A stretch of DNA of 64,000 nucleotides from Bacteroidota bacterium (GTDB lineage: Bacteria; Bacteroidota; Bacteroidia; Chitinophagales; Chitinophagaceae). The stretch lies in the NCBI GenBank assembly GCA_016712665.1, contig JADJQP010000001.1, positions 930,001 through 994,000 of the forward strand, read 5' to 3'. Under the pieces are notes generated by a model. That model saw only the letters and a list, made by a program, of their open reading frames with translations. It was not told the DNA's origin and did no database searches. Position numbers and translations under genes: made by a program. Each line of letters begins with the position of its first letter. The first letter of the stretch is position 1. Of this stretch, positions 51,310-60,760 are shown one piece after another.

Positions 51310-51837
51310 TTATTTTTCCAGCAATAAGTCTTTTTCTGAAATCAGCATCTCCGTTTCTGGAATTTGCCAGTCTATTTGTAAGTTGTTATTTAAAACATGC
51401 AGCCCACCCTCCGCCGATTTATTATAGTAATTGTCGCATTTATAATGAAAAATGGTATTGTTTTCAAGTACCGAGTAGCCATGCGCAAAACCACGCGGGA
51501 CAAACAATTGCAAATTATTTTCGGCACTTAATTCAATGCAAAAATGTTGCATGTATGTTGAGGATTGCGGTCGCAAATCAACCGCAACATCTAAAACACG
51601 CCCTTGTAAAACACGGACTAACTTTGCCTGAGCGTCGCTACCCCTTTGAAAATGCAAACCTCTTACCGTTCCATATTGCGAGAGGGCTTGATTGTCTTGA
51701 ACAAATTCAACATCGAATCCACTTAACGCATGAAAAACTCTTTTATTAAAACTCTCAAAAAAATAGCCTCGATCATCTTTATGTAGGGTAGGCTCCAATA
51801 CGAAACAATCTGCTAAAGGGGTTTGAATCAGTTTCAT
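51310..51837 (-). CDS. rfbC: dTDP-4-dehydrorhamnose 3,5-epimerase
   Basis: Cupin-fold epimerase of dTDP-L-rhamnose synthesis (surface polysaccharide). From ATG 51837 it encodes 175 residues with KDDRGYFFESFN, the catalytic-histidine region VRGLHFQ, VLDVAVDLRPQSSTY and the FVPRGFAHGYSVLE strand. Longer in-frame starts up to 51948 overlap the HAD gene and add atypical sequence. The other rfb genes are not in this window. It follows the HAD gene by 7 bp on the same strand. Confidence 0.92.
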   Translation of the reverse strand: MKLIQTPLADCFVLEPTLHKDDRGYFFESFNKRVFHALSGFDVEFVQDNQALSQYGTVRGLHFQRGSDAQAKLVRVLQGRVLDVAVDLRPQSSTYMQHFCIELSAENNLQLFVPRGFAHGYSVLENNTIFHYKCDNYYNKSAEGGLHVLNNNLQIDWQIPETEMLISEKDLLLEK

Positions 51838-51844
51838 ATAACTA

Positions 51845-52543
51845 TTATAAAATGGTTTTGATTTCAGAAAGGCAATGAATTTCGTAAGTAGGTTGATGAT
51901 TGTGTGGTATTTTTTTGGGGTTGAAAAAAATTTGTGACATACCCACATTCATGGCACCGGCAATATCTATTTCCAAGGCATCTCCTATCATCAAACTATT
52001 ATGACAAGTGGCACCAGTTTGGTTGAAAGCGTATTCAAAAATGCCCGCATGTGGCTTCATGCTCATTGCTTGCTCTGAGGTAATCATTTTATCAAAAAAA
52101 ACATCCAGATTCGCGTTTTTTAGCTTTTGATTTTGTGTCAATTCGAATCCATTGGTAATCAGATGCATTTCATACTTTTTATCTTTACAATATTGCAAAA
52201 CCTCTACTGTATATGGGAAAACAGAATTCTTAGTAGGAAGTATTTCTAAATATTTTTCGCTCATTTCCTTTGCAAGAGGTACATCATAAATTCCATAATG
52301 CAGCAGGGTCTGCCACATACGTTTCCATCGCAAATCTTCACGACTTAATAATCCTTTTCTAAATTCTTCCCAAAGACGATCGTTTATGCTGTGATATACG
52401 GCATTGAAATCATCGAAGGATGGAATGCCTTTTTCATCTAATTGACTTTCCTTGTGTAAATCACTCAAAGTGGATACTGAATTGGTTTCAAAGTCCCAAA
52501 GCGTATGATCGAGATCAAAAAATAAGTACTTAATTGCAGACAT
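51845..52543 (-). CDS. YjjG-family HAD phosphatase (noncanonical pyrimidine nucleotidase)
   Basis: 232 residues of the haloacid dehalogenase superfamily. The nucleophile motif is FFDLDHTLWDF (Asp nucleophile and general acid near residues 10-12), motif II is HLITNGFE, and motif IV is MIGDALEIDIAGAMNVGM. The DHTLWDFETNS start is characteristic of YjjG, which removes phosphate from nucleotides such as dUMP and noncanonical pyrimidine derivatives. It abuts the large secreted propeller gene upstream (1 bp apart) and rfbC downstream. Confidence 0.88.
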   Translation of the reverse strand: MSAIKYLFFDLDHTLWDFETNSVSTLSDLHKESQLDEKGIPSFDDFNAVYHSINDRLWEEFRKGLLSREDLRWKRMWQTLLHYGIYDVPLAKEMSEKYLEILPTKNSVFPYTVEVLQYCKDKKYEMHLITNGFELTQNQKLKNANLDVFFDKMITSEQAMSMKPHAGIFEYAFNQTGATCHNSLMIGDALEIDIAGAMNVGMSQIFFNPKKIPHNHQPTYEIHCLSEIKTIL

Positions 52544-55084
52544 TTAGTTTTTTAATATTTTGAAGAGAATCTGCTTATTTTGTTTGTTAGATATTTTCAA
52601 ATAATACATACCACTCGAAACCTGTTCAATATTGAATTGATGTTTGCTGGTGCCGGTATTGGTTTGAAAATGTTGTTGAAAGAGGATATGGCCACTCATA
52701 TCCACAAGCATACAATCATAGATGTTTTGCTTTTCATTTGAAAACACTACTTCAATTTGCTTGTTCACCGGGTTTTCAAGAAGCGAAACATTGTCAATTT
52801 CTGGTTGCACATTTTGAGTGGTTACCGGCGTTATCTGCCTCGCAATATCTGTTTGCCAAATGCCCCGACCATAAGTGCCGGCACGTAATTTTCCGGTGGG
52901 ATAGTAAATTTCCAAATCGCTAACTCTGGTATTCGGCATTCCGGTGCCATAATATTGCCAGTTGATGTCAGAGTCCTTTTTATAGAAAACACCCACATCC
53001 GTACCAATATAGATATCTACATTGTTGCTATCACTCTCTGTATCTATCTGCACACAGTTTACCGGTATATTAGGAATATTGAATGAAATATTGCTCCACG
53101 TGTGGCCATAGTCAGTTGACTGATACACTTTGCTATTCACTCCATAACCAGTTTTTGTAACGTAGACAATATTCTCTTTTTTAGGATGTGCCAACACGCA
53201 ACTTACTTTTTCAAAGAAATCACTCAAGCCTGGAATGGTATCTGTGCTCCAGGTAGCACCATGATTTTTTGTTGAATACAAATACTTGCTTCTACCTGTA
53301 TAAATTACGTTTGGATTGGATTTGGCTACATCCAATACCTCCAGTTTTTTGGTGATATCGCCGGTTAAATTATTGCTGAGTGTAATCCAAGAATCGCCAT
53401 CAGTGGTGGAGTACCAAACGTCATTGTACGCAGCAATTACATTGCTTGGTTGACCGGGTTCCAGCATATAGGGAGTTACCCAGGCACCTTTAATTGAATC
53501 TGGAGTGATTTCATGGTAGGTATCGGCCACCCATTGGTCGTATGAGCGATAAAGGGTTCCACCCCAATAGGTTGTGTACATGGTTTGATCGTTAGTTGGG
53601 TGAATGGCCACTTCCATTCCGTCGCCCCCATTGGTGGCACCCCAGCCGTTTATACTTACTCGTTTTCTACCGCCATTGTCTTGTGTACCTCCTATCATAA
53701 ATACCGAGTCACGCTGAGAGTTGGCAATTTTGTAAAACTCGGTAATGATCAAACCATTCGATAAATCTTTCCACTGATTGGTTTGTTCGTTGAGACGGTA
53801 TAGGCCACCGTCATTGCAAAAATAAATGTACTTGGTTAGAAGTGGATTTACGGCTGCGTAATGATTGTCGGCATGTACTTCGGGTAAAATACCATCATTA
53901 TACCAATTGGTAACTTGCGTCCAGGTGCTGCCGGAGTTGGTAGAGCGGTAATTGCTAACGTATCCGCAATACACTTTTGTTTTGGTAGTAGGAGAAATGG
54001 TAATGGCCGTATTGTTGTCAATATTATTATTTTTTAACTGAAAACTAATGCCTCCATTGGTAGATAAATAAAATGAGTTAGAAGCACTTCCGTTTATGCC
54101 AATACCAATATAATTGCTATCAGCTAAGGTGGTAGTAATTTCCAATGAATTGTAGGTTTGGTTAAAATTGGTAATTTTTGTCCAGGAATTGCCGGTATCC
54201 GTTGACTGATAAACTTCACTACTACCATAATAATCATCAAAGGCTGCATAGAGGGTATTGGCATTATACGGTTTAAATTCGAGATCAATATGAGTGCCAT
54301 TACGCACTTTATACCAGTTGGTACCGCCATCTTGTGTTTTCCATAATCCATTTGATTGTGCTGAATATATAACATCAGGATGATTTGGGTCCAATAACAG
54401 TTTATAGTAAACAATGGCCTGCGTAAAATTTGACACTTGTGTGGTAGGTGCCCAGGTTTGCCCGCCATTTGTTGATTTGTAAACGCCTAAACCATAATGA
54501 CTCCACGATTCATTTTTACCAACTGTAATATAAATGATATTGGGGTTTTGAGGATGAATGGCAATACTTCCTACACTGCAATATGGAAGTTGGTCGCCAA
54601 GAGGGGTCCATGAATTGCCTCCGGTAGTGGTTTTCCAAATGCCGCCAATATTGGCCCCTACATAAATAATATTGGTATCTGTTGGATGAAAAGCCACAGT
54701 TGCTAAACGCCCCATTCCGCTATACCCACCCGGTGAGGTAGTTTGTGAAATGTTTTGCCAATTGGTGGCTCTTGTTTTTTTATGTAAACCTGCAAGTCCA
54801 TTGAGGTTTTTATAAATCTCATATTGCGCATTTAAATCCGGAAAACTTCCGTCCGTGTTCAGTCTGCTTTCCCACTGCCATTGCCAACGTCGATATTTCA
54901 CGTATTCATTATCTTCATAAAGGCCTTTTGTACGAGTATCTCTAGAAGAAAAATATTCATTAGCAATTTGTTCAATTTCTATAAAATTGGTTTTTCCCTG
55001 AAGGAGTTTCGAAAGAGTGGGTTGTTGCGCAAAGAGGTAAGTGGCAGAAAGCAAGAAGGATAAAGAAATAAGTGTCGACTTCAT
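52544..55084 (-). CDS. secreted BNR/sortilin-type beta-propeller protein with T9SS sorting tail
   Basis: 846 residues: a signal peptide (LISLSFLLSATYLFAQ), a short N-terminal helical region, then many Asp-box repeats of the form S-T-NGG-x-TW (STNGGQTWAP, STDTGNSWTK, STNSGSTWTQ, STTDGDSWIT, STDYGHTWSN), as in sortilin-like and xyloglucanase-like propellers. The tail is T9SS type A (LLENPVNKQIEVVF, MLVDMSGHILF, ILFKILKN). No catalytic residues can be assigned. It is likely a surface-anchored or released binding protein or glycosidase-like propeller. No frame breaks. HAD and rfbC follow on the same strand. Confidence 0.85.
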   Translation of the reverse strand: MKSTLISLSFLLSATYLFAQQPTLSKLLQGKTNFIEIEQIANEYFSSRDTRTKGLYEDNEYVKYRRWQWQWESRLNTDGSFPDLNAQYEIYKNLNGLAGLHKKTRATNWQNISQTTSPGGYSGMGRLATVAFHPTDTNIIYVGANIGGIWKTTTGGNSWTPLGDQLPYCSVGSIAIHPQNPNIIYITVGKNESWSHYGLGVYKSTNGGQTWAPTTQVSNFTQAIVYYKLLLDPNHPDVIYSAQSNGLWKTQDGGTNWYKVRNGTHIDLEFKPYNANTLYAAFDDYYGSSEVYQSTDTGNSWTKITNFNQTYNSLEITTTLADSNYIGIGINGSASNSFYLSTNGGISFQLKNNNIDNNTAITISPTTKTKVYCGYVSNYRSTNSGSTWTQVTNWYNDGILPEVHADNHYAAVNPLLTKYIYFCNDGGLYRLNEQTNQWKDLSNGLIITEFYKIANSQRDSVFMIGGTQDNGGRKRVSINGWGATNGGDGMEVAIHPTNDQTMYTTYWGGTLYRSYDQWVADTYHEITPDSIKGAWVTPYMLEPGQPSNVIAAYNDVWYSTTDGDSWITLSNNLTGDITKKLEVLDVAKSNPNVIYTGRSKYLYSTKNHGATWSTDTIPGLSDFFEKVSCVLAHPKKENIVYVTKTGYGVNSKVYQSTDYGHTWSNISFNIPNIPVNCVQIDTESDSNNVDIYIGTDVGVFYKKDSDINWQYYGTGMPNTRVSDLEIYYPTGKLRAGTYGRGIWQTDIARQITPVTTQNVQPEIDNVSLLENPVNKQIEVVFSNEKQNIYDCMLVDMSGHILFQQHFQTNTGTSKHQFNIEQVSSGMYYLKISNKQNKQILFKILKN

Positions 55085-55110
55085 TGAAAAGCAATATTAT
55101 AGTTAGAATA

Positions 55111-55118
55111 CAAAAATA
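55111..55118 (-). promoter_or_regulatory. -7 promoter element of the BNR propeller gene
   Basis: Reverse strand TATTTTTG fits TAnnTTTG and ends 26 nt before ATG 55084. Confidence 0.45.
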
Positions 55119-55483
55119 CGGTAAAACTAGGATACCGTTTCAAAATATGAGAAGCTTAAGGTGAATCTCATTTTTTTATATTTAGATAGAATTTTGCCGG
55201 CCTATCTCTGCTCCCTTGTATTATTTGAAGGTGTATGTATCCATTGGTTTATATGTGAAATAGATTTATTGATATACCATAGCAACTATCATAAATAGTT
55301 AGTAGCAGGTTCGCTACCAAGCATGAATTGGCAACTGTCTGTAGAAAGGCGAAAAGCGGCTCCGCATATCTTGTTGATCCCTAATCTGCCATAAATTTGG
55401 CCTAACGATAGCTGCGGAAAGCGTCCATATTTATTCTTAAATATTTTTTGAGGACCGCCCTATTTCATAAATCACATTCTTCT

Positions 55484-55491
55484 TACCTTTG
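55484..55491 (+). promoter_or_regulatory. -7 promoter element of the SGNH hydrolase gene
   Basis: TACCTTTG fits TAnnTTTG and ends 5 nt before ATG 55497. Confidence 0.55.
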
Positions 55492-55496
55492 CGCTT

Positions 55497-56757
55497 ATGA
55501 AAAATATTTTTATTATTCTCTTCTTAGTTGTTTTTTCCGCTCATTGTTCATCTGCCGAAAAAAGAAAGATATTATTTCTAGGCAATAGCTATACCTATTA
55601 CAATGATTTGCCAAACACCTTAAAGCAACTTGCCCTATCGCTCGGCGATACCCTGGAAGTAGATAGCTATACTCCCGGTGGCGCTAGTTTTCAATCCTTG
55701 TCCAATGATGCCAATACTCTTGCCAAAATTCAAGTGCCCGGTTGGGATTATGTTGTATTACAGGCACAAAGTCAGGAACCTGCCTTTTCGCCTGCACAGG
55801 TACAAAGCGATACCTACCCTTTTGCTAAAAAACTAGATAGTTTGATACATGTTGCTAACCCATGTGCCGAGACAATTTTTTATATGACGTGGGGTCGTAA
55901 AAATGGGGATGCAGGTAATTGCGCTGCCTATCCTCCCATTTGCACCTATGAAGGCATGCAACAGCGTTTGCGTGAAAGCTATCTTGAAATGAGTCTCAAT
56001 AATCAAGCGAGCTGCAGCCCGGTAGGTGTAGCATGGCGTACCTTTCGTACAGCACATCCGGCAGTGGAGTTGTACAATCCCGATGAGTCGCATCCTTCTG
56101 TGAATGGCACCTATTTGGCAGCCTGTACGTTTTATAGTTCCATATATCATAAGACTACGTTAGGGGCTGCCTATGTACTGGCCGGTGTGGCAGCGGCTGA
56201 TGCTTCTAGTATGCAAGATATTGCCAGCAATACCGTTTTAGACAGCATCGAAAACTGGCAACAGTATGGCGGTATCCCCGTAGCGGCATTTACCCCCACA
56301 GCCAACAATTTGCAAGTGAATTTTACCAATAATAGTATGCGAGCAACTATCTATGAATGGGATTTTGGAGATCTCTCACCTATTGACAACAGCACCAATC
56401 CTACACATACGTATGCGACACCCGGTAATTATACGGTGAAACTGCTTGCCAAAACTACTTGTAATAAATATGAAGTAAAAACCAATGCGGTGAATCTAAT
56501 AGGAATCCCAAACGGATTAGAAGATCAAAAACTAAAAAAAAAGAATAGCATTTTCTATCACAATCAACATTTGAATCTTCCAAAAAACACCAAACAACTT
56601 GCTATTATCAACAGTGCCGGCGCACAGATTTGGAACCAAGCCCTTCCATCTGATTCCGATTTTTTTAGATTGTAGGTTTTTACCAAGGGGGCTTTACTTC
56701 TATCTGGTTATCGATCAGAATAATGAATTACAAAGTGGGAAATTTATGGTGCAATAA
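55497..56757 (+). CDS. secreted SGNH hydrolase-like protein with PKD domain and T9SS tail (frameshift near 3' end)
   Basis: Signal peptide (MKNIFIILFLVVFSAHCSSA; Cys17 is not in a good lipobox). An SGNH/DUF4886-like domain carries the nucleophile block LFLGNSYTYYND and the Asp-His block DESHPSVNG, giving a plausible catalytic Ser, Asp and His. Residues of about 260-340 are a PKD domain (YEWDFGDLSP..PTHTYATPGNYTVKL). The open frame stops at 56675 after a seven-T run (56660-56666). Removing one T restores a T9SS type A end (LPRGLYFYLVIDQNNELQSG..KFMVQ) and a stop at 56757 (419 residues). Probably an esterase acting on acylated polysaccharide; the substrate is unknown. Confidence 0.82.
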
Positions 56758-56763
56758 GAAAGC

Positions 56764-56985
56764 TTAAAACCATCGAATGGGATTGCGCTTGGCCGACAAA
56801 ATATATTTCTTGATATTGAGCCAAAAAGCAATAATGAAATAGATAATAATAGGCGATCCAAAAGTTAGAAACGAAATGTATATAAACCACATTCGGATAC
56901 GGGTGATGGAAATATCCAACTTTTCGCCTAAATAGGCGCAAACACCAAAGAGGGTCCACTCGATATTGTTTCTAAAATTGTTCAC
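56764..56985 (-). CDS. PspC domain-containing small membrane protein
   Basis: 73 residues matching the PspC domain: WTLFGVCAYLGEKLDISITRIR, then a transmembrane helix (WFIYISFLTFGSPIIIYFII) and a basic tail. In proteobacteria PspC senses membrane stress; stand-alone short PspC proteins are common in Bacteroidota and their role is unclear. It is convergent with the SGNH gene (6 bp between the stops) and is monocistronic as far as can be seen. Confidence 0.85.
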   Translation of the reverse strand: MNNFRNNIEWTLFGVCAYLGEKLDISITRIRMWFIYISFLTFGSPIIIYFIIAFWLNIKKYILSAKRNPIRWF

Positions 56986-57076
56986 AAGACAAATATAATA
57001 AAATTATCACTTTTATGGAATATTTTCTAATTCCACTACATGATACAAATCATATTTTCCATGTGCTTACATGGCA

Positions 57077-57084
57077 TACATTTG
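57077..57084 (+). promoter_or_regulatory. -7 promoter element of the small coiled-coil gene
   Basis: TACATTTG fits TAnnTTTG and ends 19 nt before ATG 57104. Confidence 0.5.
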
Positions 57085-57103
57085 CTTTATAAAACAAACA
57101 TAA

Positions 57104-57481
57104 ATGAAAGATACATTAGCACATCAACACCTACTTTGCGAGGAATGGAAAAGAGAATTGGACTTTTACAAATCTGAAATGATTTTTTTGAAAAAACGTT
57201 TAGAAGAAGTGGCCTCTAAAAATACAGCGATGGACGTGTTAAAAGAGGTGGAGCATTTTGAAAATAAATTCCGAATTATTGGCATTCATATCGATGAATT
57301 GGCACATGATGTGAAATTAAAGAATGAAGCCCTCTTACAGGAAGCCTATCAAAAACCCAATTATATTAACGTGAAAATGATAGAGCAAGATGAAAATATG
57401 GTGGACCTGATGGCCGATACCTCCAAGGATTTTTATGAAACCAAAAAAGACTTCTATCGATTTTTATCGAGAGTGATGTAG
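57104..57481 (+). CDS. hypothetical coiled-coil protein
   Basis: 125 residues, almost wholly helical and charged, without signal peptide or membrane helix. Heptad-like stretches (WKRELDFYKSEMIFLKKRL, HFENKFRIIGIHIDELAHDV) suggest an antiparallel coiled coil. I do not recognise the family. It is supported as a gene by a -7 element upstream, normal codon use and a very strong terminator 27 bp downstream. It stands alone between PspC and the ABC exporter operon. Confidence 0.72.
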   Translation: MKDTLAHQHLLCEEWKRELDFYKSEMIFLKKRLEEVASKNTAMDVLKEVEHFENKFRIIGIHIDELAHDVKLKNEALLQEAYQKPNYINVKMIEQDENMVDLMADTSKDFYETKKDFYRFLSRVM

Positions 57482-57508
57482 AAAATAGTTTTGTAGTTAG
57501 AAGAAAAA

Positions 57509-57538
57509 GTCATTCCCTTCGGGGGGTGGCTTTTTTTT
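57509..57538 (+). terminator. intrinsic terminator with TTCG tetraloop
   Basis: A 9-bp stem (GTCATTCCC / GGGGGTGGC, with three G-U pairs in the RNA) closed by a TTCG tetraloop and followed by eight T's. It belongs to the coiled-coil gene. Confidence 0.88.
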
Positions 57539-57744
57539 ATACTTGTGCGATTCATAAAATAGGCGAATAGTATATGAATCTTACAACGGTACACTAGTGC
57601 GCCGTTGGAGCATGCCGGCTTCTGCCGAAATAGAATGGATATGCGGAGGAATTAGCATTACAAATTTTATATTGGCAATGCATACAAATGTTTTGAACAA
57701 AATAGGGAACGAAATTTTGGACTATTACATTTGTCCCTTCGGTA

Positions 57745-58422
57745 TTAAGATAGAATACGTCCATCGCTCATTTCGATGATTCGCTGGGTTTTGGAAGCAA
57801 ATTCATTGTCATGGGTTACTATCAGTAAGGTCTGCTTGAATGTTTCGGCTAAGTTGGTAAAAATATCAAATACGATATCGCTATTTTTTTTATCAAGATT
57901 TCCGGTTGGTTCGTCACCCATGATGATAAACGGATCGTTTATTAAAGCGCGAGCAATGGCAACCCGCTGTTTTTGACCACCAGAGAGCTGATTTGGTTTT
58001 TTGAGAGCCTCTTTTTCAATATCCAATATTTTTAGTTTTTCGTAGGCGCGATGTTCTATTTCCTGAATACTATACTTTGCCAATTTGATGGCAGGCAGCA
58101 TTACATTTTTTAAAACACTAAATTCATTTAATAAGTAGTGAAATTGAAAAACAAAGCCAATTTTTTCATTTCGTACCCTTGCCAGTTCTTTTTCTTTTTT
58201 GCCGGTCATCAGCTCCTGATCAATATACAATTGTCCTTCATAGTCGGTGTCCATGGTAGATAAAATGTAAAGCAAGGTAGACTTACCGCAACCGGATTTG
58301 CCAATTACTGAAACAAAATCGCCCTTATTGATTGAAAAGGATATTTTTTTTAAAATGGGAATGGTAATCGGGTCGTGAAAACTCTTTTCAATATCTTTTG
58401 CTTCTAAAATGATTTTGCTCAT
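57745..58422 (-). CDS. LolD/MacB-type ABC transporter ATP-binding protein
   Basis: 225 residues with Walker A GKSGCGKST, signature LSGGQKQRVAIARAL, Walker B IIMGDEPTGNLD and switch His in VTHD. The spacing and the FQFHYLLNEFSVLKNVMLP Q-loop are those of the LolD/MacB/FtsE branch. It is third in an operon with an FtsX-type permease (1 bp before it) and a periplasmic adaptor, and energises that pump. Substrate unknown. Confidence 0.92.
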   Translation of the reverse strand: MSKIILEAKDIEKSFHDPITIPILKKISFSINKGDFVSVIGKSGCGKSTLLYILSTMDTDYEGQLYIDQELMTGKKEKELARVRNEKIGFVFQFHYLLNEFSVLKNVMLPAIKLAKYSIQEIEHRAYEKLKILDIEKEALKKPNQLSGGQKQRVAIARALINDPFIIMGDEPTGNLDKKNSDIVFDIFTNLAETFKQTLLIVTHDNEFASKTQRIIEMSDGRILS

Positions 58423-58423
58423 A

Positions 58424-59677
58424 CTATTTCCCTCTTATTATGTCTACCGGATCTATTTGACTTGCCTTTCGAGCCGGAAGCCATCCGGCAAAATAGGTGG
58501 TTATTAATGAAAAGGTGATGCCAATGATATAAAATTTCGGATTATAATTTACCGGAAACGTTTTAATTGTGGGCAATGCAGCGGTATTGAATGGAATTTG
58601 GTCTACAGCCAAAGAAGTTAGAAAACCAAAAACCAATCCCAACAAGCCGCCAAATAAACCGATACTCAATGCAATGGTAATAAAGATGCGTTTTACATCT
58701 TGTCCTGAGAATCCGGTGGCTTTCAATATTGCAATTGAATCCATTTTTTCATAAATCATCATATTTAAAATATTGTAAATGCCAAAGCCTGCCACTATTA
58801 GCAAGGTAACGCCCACCGCATATGAAATGATGCTTCGTACATTACTTCCCGTTTCGAATTGTGCATTGGCTGTCTGGATATCCTCGGCATCTGTTTCGTA
58901 TATTTTAAGAAACTCTTTCGCCATTGCCGGAGCTTTGGAAATGTCAAAAAGTTTCACACCAATATCAGTAATAAAAGAGTTGGATTTGCCTAGAATTTTT
59001 TGAGTGGTCGCCAAAGAAGCATAGCTCTGCACTTTATCAAGTTCTTGTAAACCTGACTGAAAAAAGCCAACTACTTTAAGGGTTTGTCGTTCGCCATTAG
59101 GGGACGTTACTTGTATCATATCGCCTATATTTGCAAGCATTTTATCGGCAGCTGCCTTTCCTAAAATAATGCTGTTGGGAATATTTTTTAAATCAATATA
59201 GTTGCCGTGACTTACATATTCCTGAAAATGGAATAATTTGTTTTCAGCTTCCACATCAATACCATTAATGACTCCGGTAATATCTACTTTGCCTACATTA
59301 TAAAATACCTGCGCGGTTACTTTGGGCGTAACACCCATCACCCGACTGTCTTTTTTTAGGGATGCTATGATTGCTAAATTATTATCAATTTCTTGTCCAT
59401 GCCCATTCGGCTTAATGGAATTGATAAAATGAATATCGTTGCGTAATGCCAAATCAATCGGTTGTATGGTAGATGGTTTGATTTCGTTGAATAGTCTGAT
59501 ATGAGCCGTTCGGTTGAGAATTAAGCCATCCAATAAATCATTGAGCCCATTCATAAAGCCCAGTAACGTAATAAACATGGTAATGCCGAATGTAACGCCA
59601 ACTGCTGCCACCAAGGTCTGGCGCCACCGTGCTAATAGTAATGATTTGGCAATATCGATGATTAAGGGCTTGATCAT
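58424..59677 (-). CDS. FtsX/LolE-type ABC transporter permease
   Basis: 417 residues: an N-terminal transmembrane helix (LVAAVGVTFGITMFITLLGF), a large periplasmic MacB_PCD-like domain, and a three-helix FtsX domain (IISYAVGVTLLIVAGFGIYNILNMMIYEKMDSIAILKATGFSGQDV). The final WLPARKASQIDPVDIIRGK is typical of the family. Its ATG overlaps the adaptor stop (59674-59677) and the ATPase gene follows at 1 bp, so all three are co-translated. Confidence 0.9.
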   Translation of the reverse strand: MIKPLIIDIAKSLLLARWRQTLVAAVGVTFGITMFITLLGFMNGLNDLLDGLILNRTAHIRLFNEIKPSTIQPIDLALRNDIHFINSIKPNGHGQEIDNNLAIIASLKKDSRVMGVTPKVTAQVFYNVGKVDITGVINGIDVEAENKLFHFQEYVSHGNYIDLKNIPNSIILGKAAADKMLANIGDMIQVTSPNGERQTLKVVGFFQSGLQELDKVQSYASLATTQKILGKSNSFITDIGVKLFDISKAPAMAKEFLKIYETDAEDIQTANAQFETGSNVRSIISYAVGVTLLIVAGFGIYNILNMMIYEKMDSIAILKATGFSGQDVKRIFITIALSIGLFGGLLGLVFGFLTSLAVDQIPFNTAALPTIKTFPVNYNPKFYIIGITFSLITTYFAGWLPARKASQIDPVDIIRGK

Positions 59678-60756
59678 TGTATGGGCTTAAAAATGTTGTC
59701 TTGTTCGGTAAGTCCTTCCAGTACTTCTACATTCTTATAGTCTTTAAGTCCGGTAATAATTTTCTTCTTTTCCTTTTTTGAAATCCAAACCGAATCTCCG
59801 TCTAATAAGTAGACACGTGGAATAATCAAGGCTTTTTCTTTTTTGGTAAGTTCAATATTTGCTTCCACGGTAAGATTGGGATATAGCACTTCCGGTTTTT
59901 TTGTAAAACTGGCTTCTACTTCAAAAGTTCGGCTTCGTTCATTCATCAGTGGATTGATTTTATCAATAACAGCTTCAAAAATTTGTTTATGATAACTTTC
60001 GAGAGTAACATATACTTTTTGGCCAACTGCAATTTTAACCACATCATTTTCATCTACCTGTAGTAGCAGTCCAAATTGCGTGGCGTCTCCAATGATTGCT
60101 AATGGAGGTTGTGTAGTGGCCATTTCACCCTTTTCTTTTAAAATGGTATACACTCTACCATCCAAATTGCTTTTTACGGCATAGTCGCTTAGCATCGATT
60201 TGCTGATTGAAACATTGTTTTGACTTTGCTGTGAAGAAAACTTGAGTTGTTTTTGCAAATCATTGAAGCGCAATATAGCGGATTCGTAGCTGGCTCTTGA
60301 AGCGGAATATGCCAACTCTCTTTGCTCCAATTCTATACGAGTTCCAATTTGTTCTTTCCATAAATTCAGTTGTCGTGCATATATTAGTGAATCATTTTTG
60401 AGTTTTTTGCGGGCCAAATTGATATTGAGCCGGAGCTCATTCAGTTTGTCGCGATTGGCATTAAAATCTGCATTTCTTGCCACCAACTCTGCATTGTCAA
60501 CATTTAGGAGACTATTTTCATTGGAAATGTAAAAGAGAACTTGCCCTTTTTTTACCGGGTCGCCTTTTTTAACAGGAATCGATGCAATAATGCCATTTGC
60601 TTTTGAAAACACTTGATACTGATTGGTGCTCTTGATGATTCCCGATGCATATACCGATTCGGTAATAGAGGCTATGCTAGGACTACAAGATTCAAATTTC
60701 TCTTTGCATGAAACCAATGCCATTACGGAAAGTAAAAACGCGAATACTTTTTTCAT
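59674..60756 (-). CDS. HlyD/MacA-type periplasmic adaptor lipoprotein
   Basis: Membrane fusion protein of a tripartite ABC efflux or export system. From ATG 60756 it opens with a lipoprotein signal with a good lipobox (ALVSC, Cys17). A biotinyl-lipoyl-like half (KKGDPVKKGQVLFYI) precedes a long coiled-coil hairpin (about residues 80-160), the second half-domain (VKSNLDGRVYTILKEKGE) and a beta-barrel (ESYHKQIFEAVIDKINPLMNERSRTFEVEASF). A GTG/ATG further upstream at 60825 would destroy the lipobox and overlap the promoter, so it is rejected. It is first of the operon adaptor-permease-ATPase; no outer-membrane channel gene is nearby. Confidence 0.9.
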   Translation of the reverse strand: MKKVFAFLLSVMALVSCKEKFESCSPSIASITESVYASGIIKSTNQYQVFSKANGIIASIPVKKGDPVKKGQVLFYISNENSLLNVDNAELVARNADFNANRDKLNELRLNINLARKKLKNDSLIYARQLNLWKEQIGTRIELEQRELAYSASRASYESAILRFNDLQKQLKFSSQQSQNNVSISKSMLSDYAVKSNLDGRVYTILKEKGEMATTQPPLAIIGDATQFGLLLQVDENDVVKIAVGQKVYVTLESYHKQIFEAVIDKINPLMNERSRTFEVEASFTKKPEVLYPNLTVEANIELTKKEKALIIPRVYLLDGDSVWISKKEKKKIITGLKDYKNVEVLEGLTEQDNIFKPIQ

Positions 60757-60760
60757 TCTG

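Larger units (their letters stand above)
55085..55496. other. 412-bp divergent intergenic region
   Basis: Separates the divergent propeller and SGNH genes. It holds their two promoter elements at its ends (55111-55118 reverse, 55484-55491 forward). The middle (about 55.3-55.44 kb) is more GC-rich, with short imperfect repeats around AGCGGCTCCGC and GCTGCGGAAAGC. No gene is seen. Confidence 0.5.

Noticed and set aside
57541..57744. A short gene upstream of the ABC ATPase stop (forward frame near 57597)
   Set aside because: 60 codons, no start signal, no homology, atypical codon use and overlap with the ATPase 3' end.
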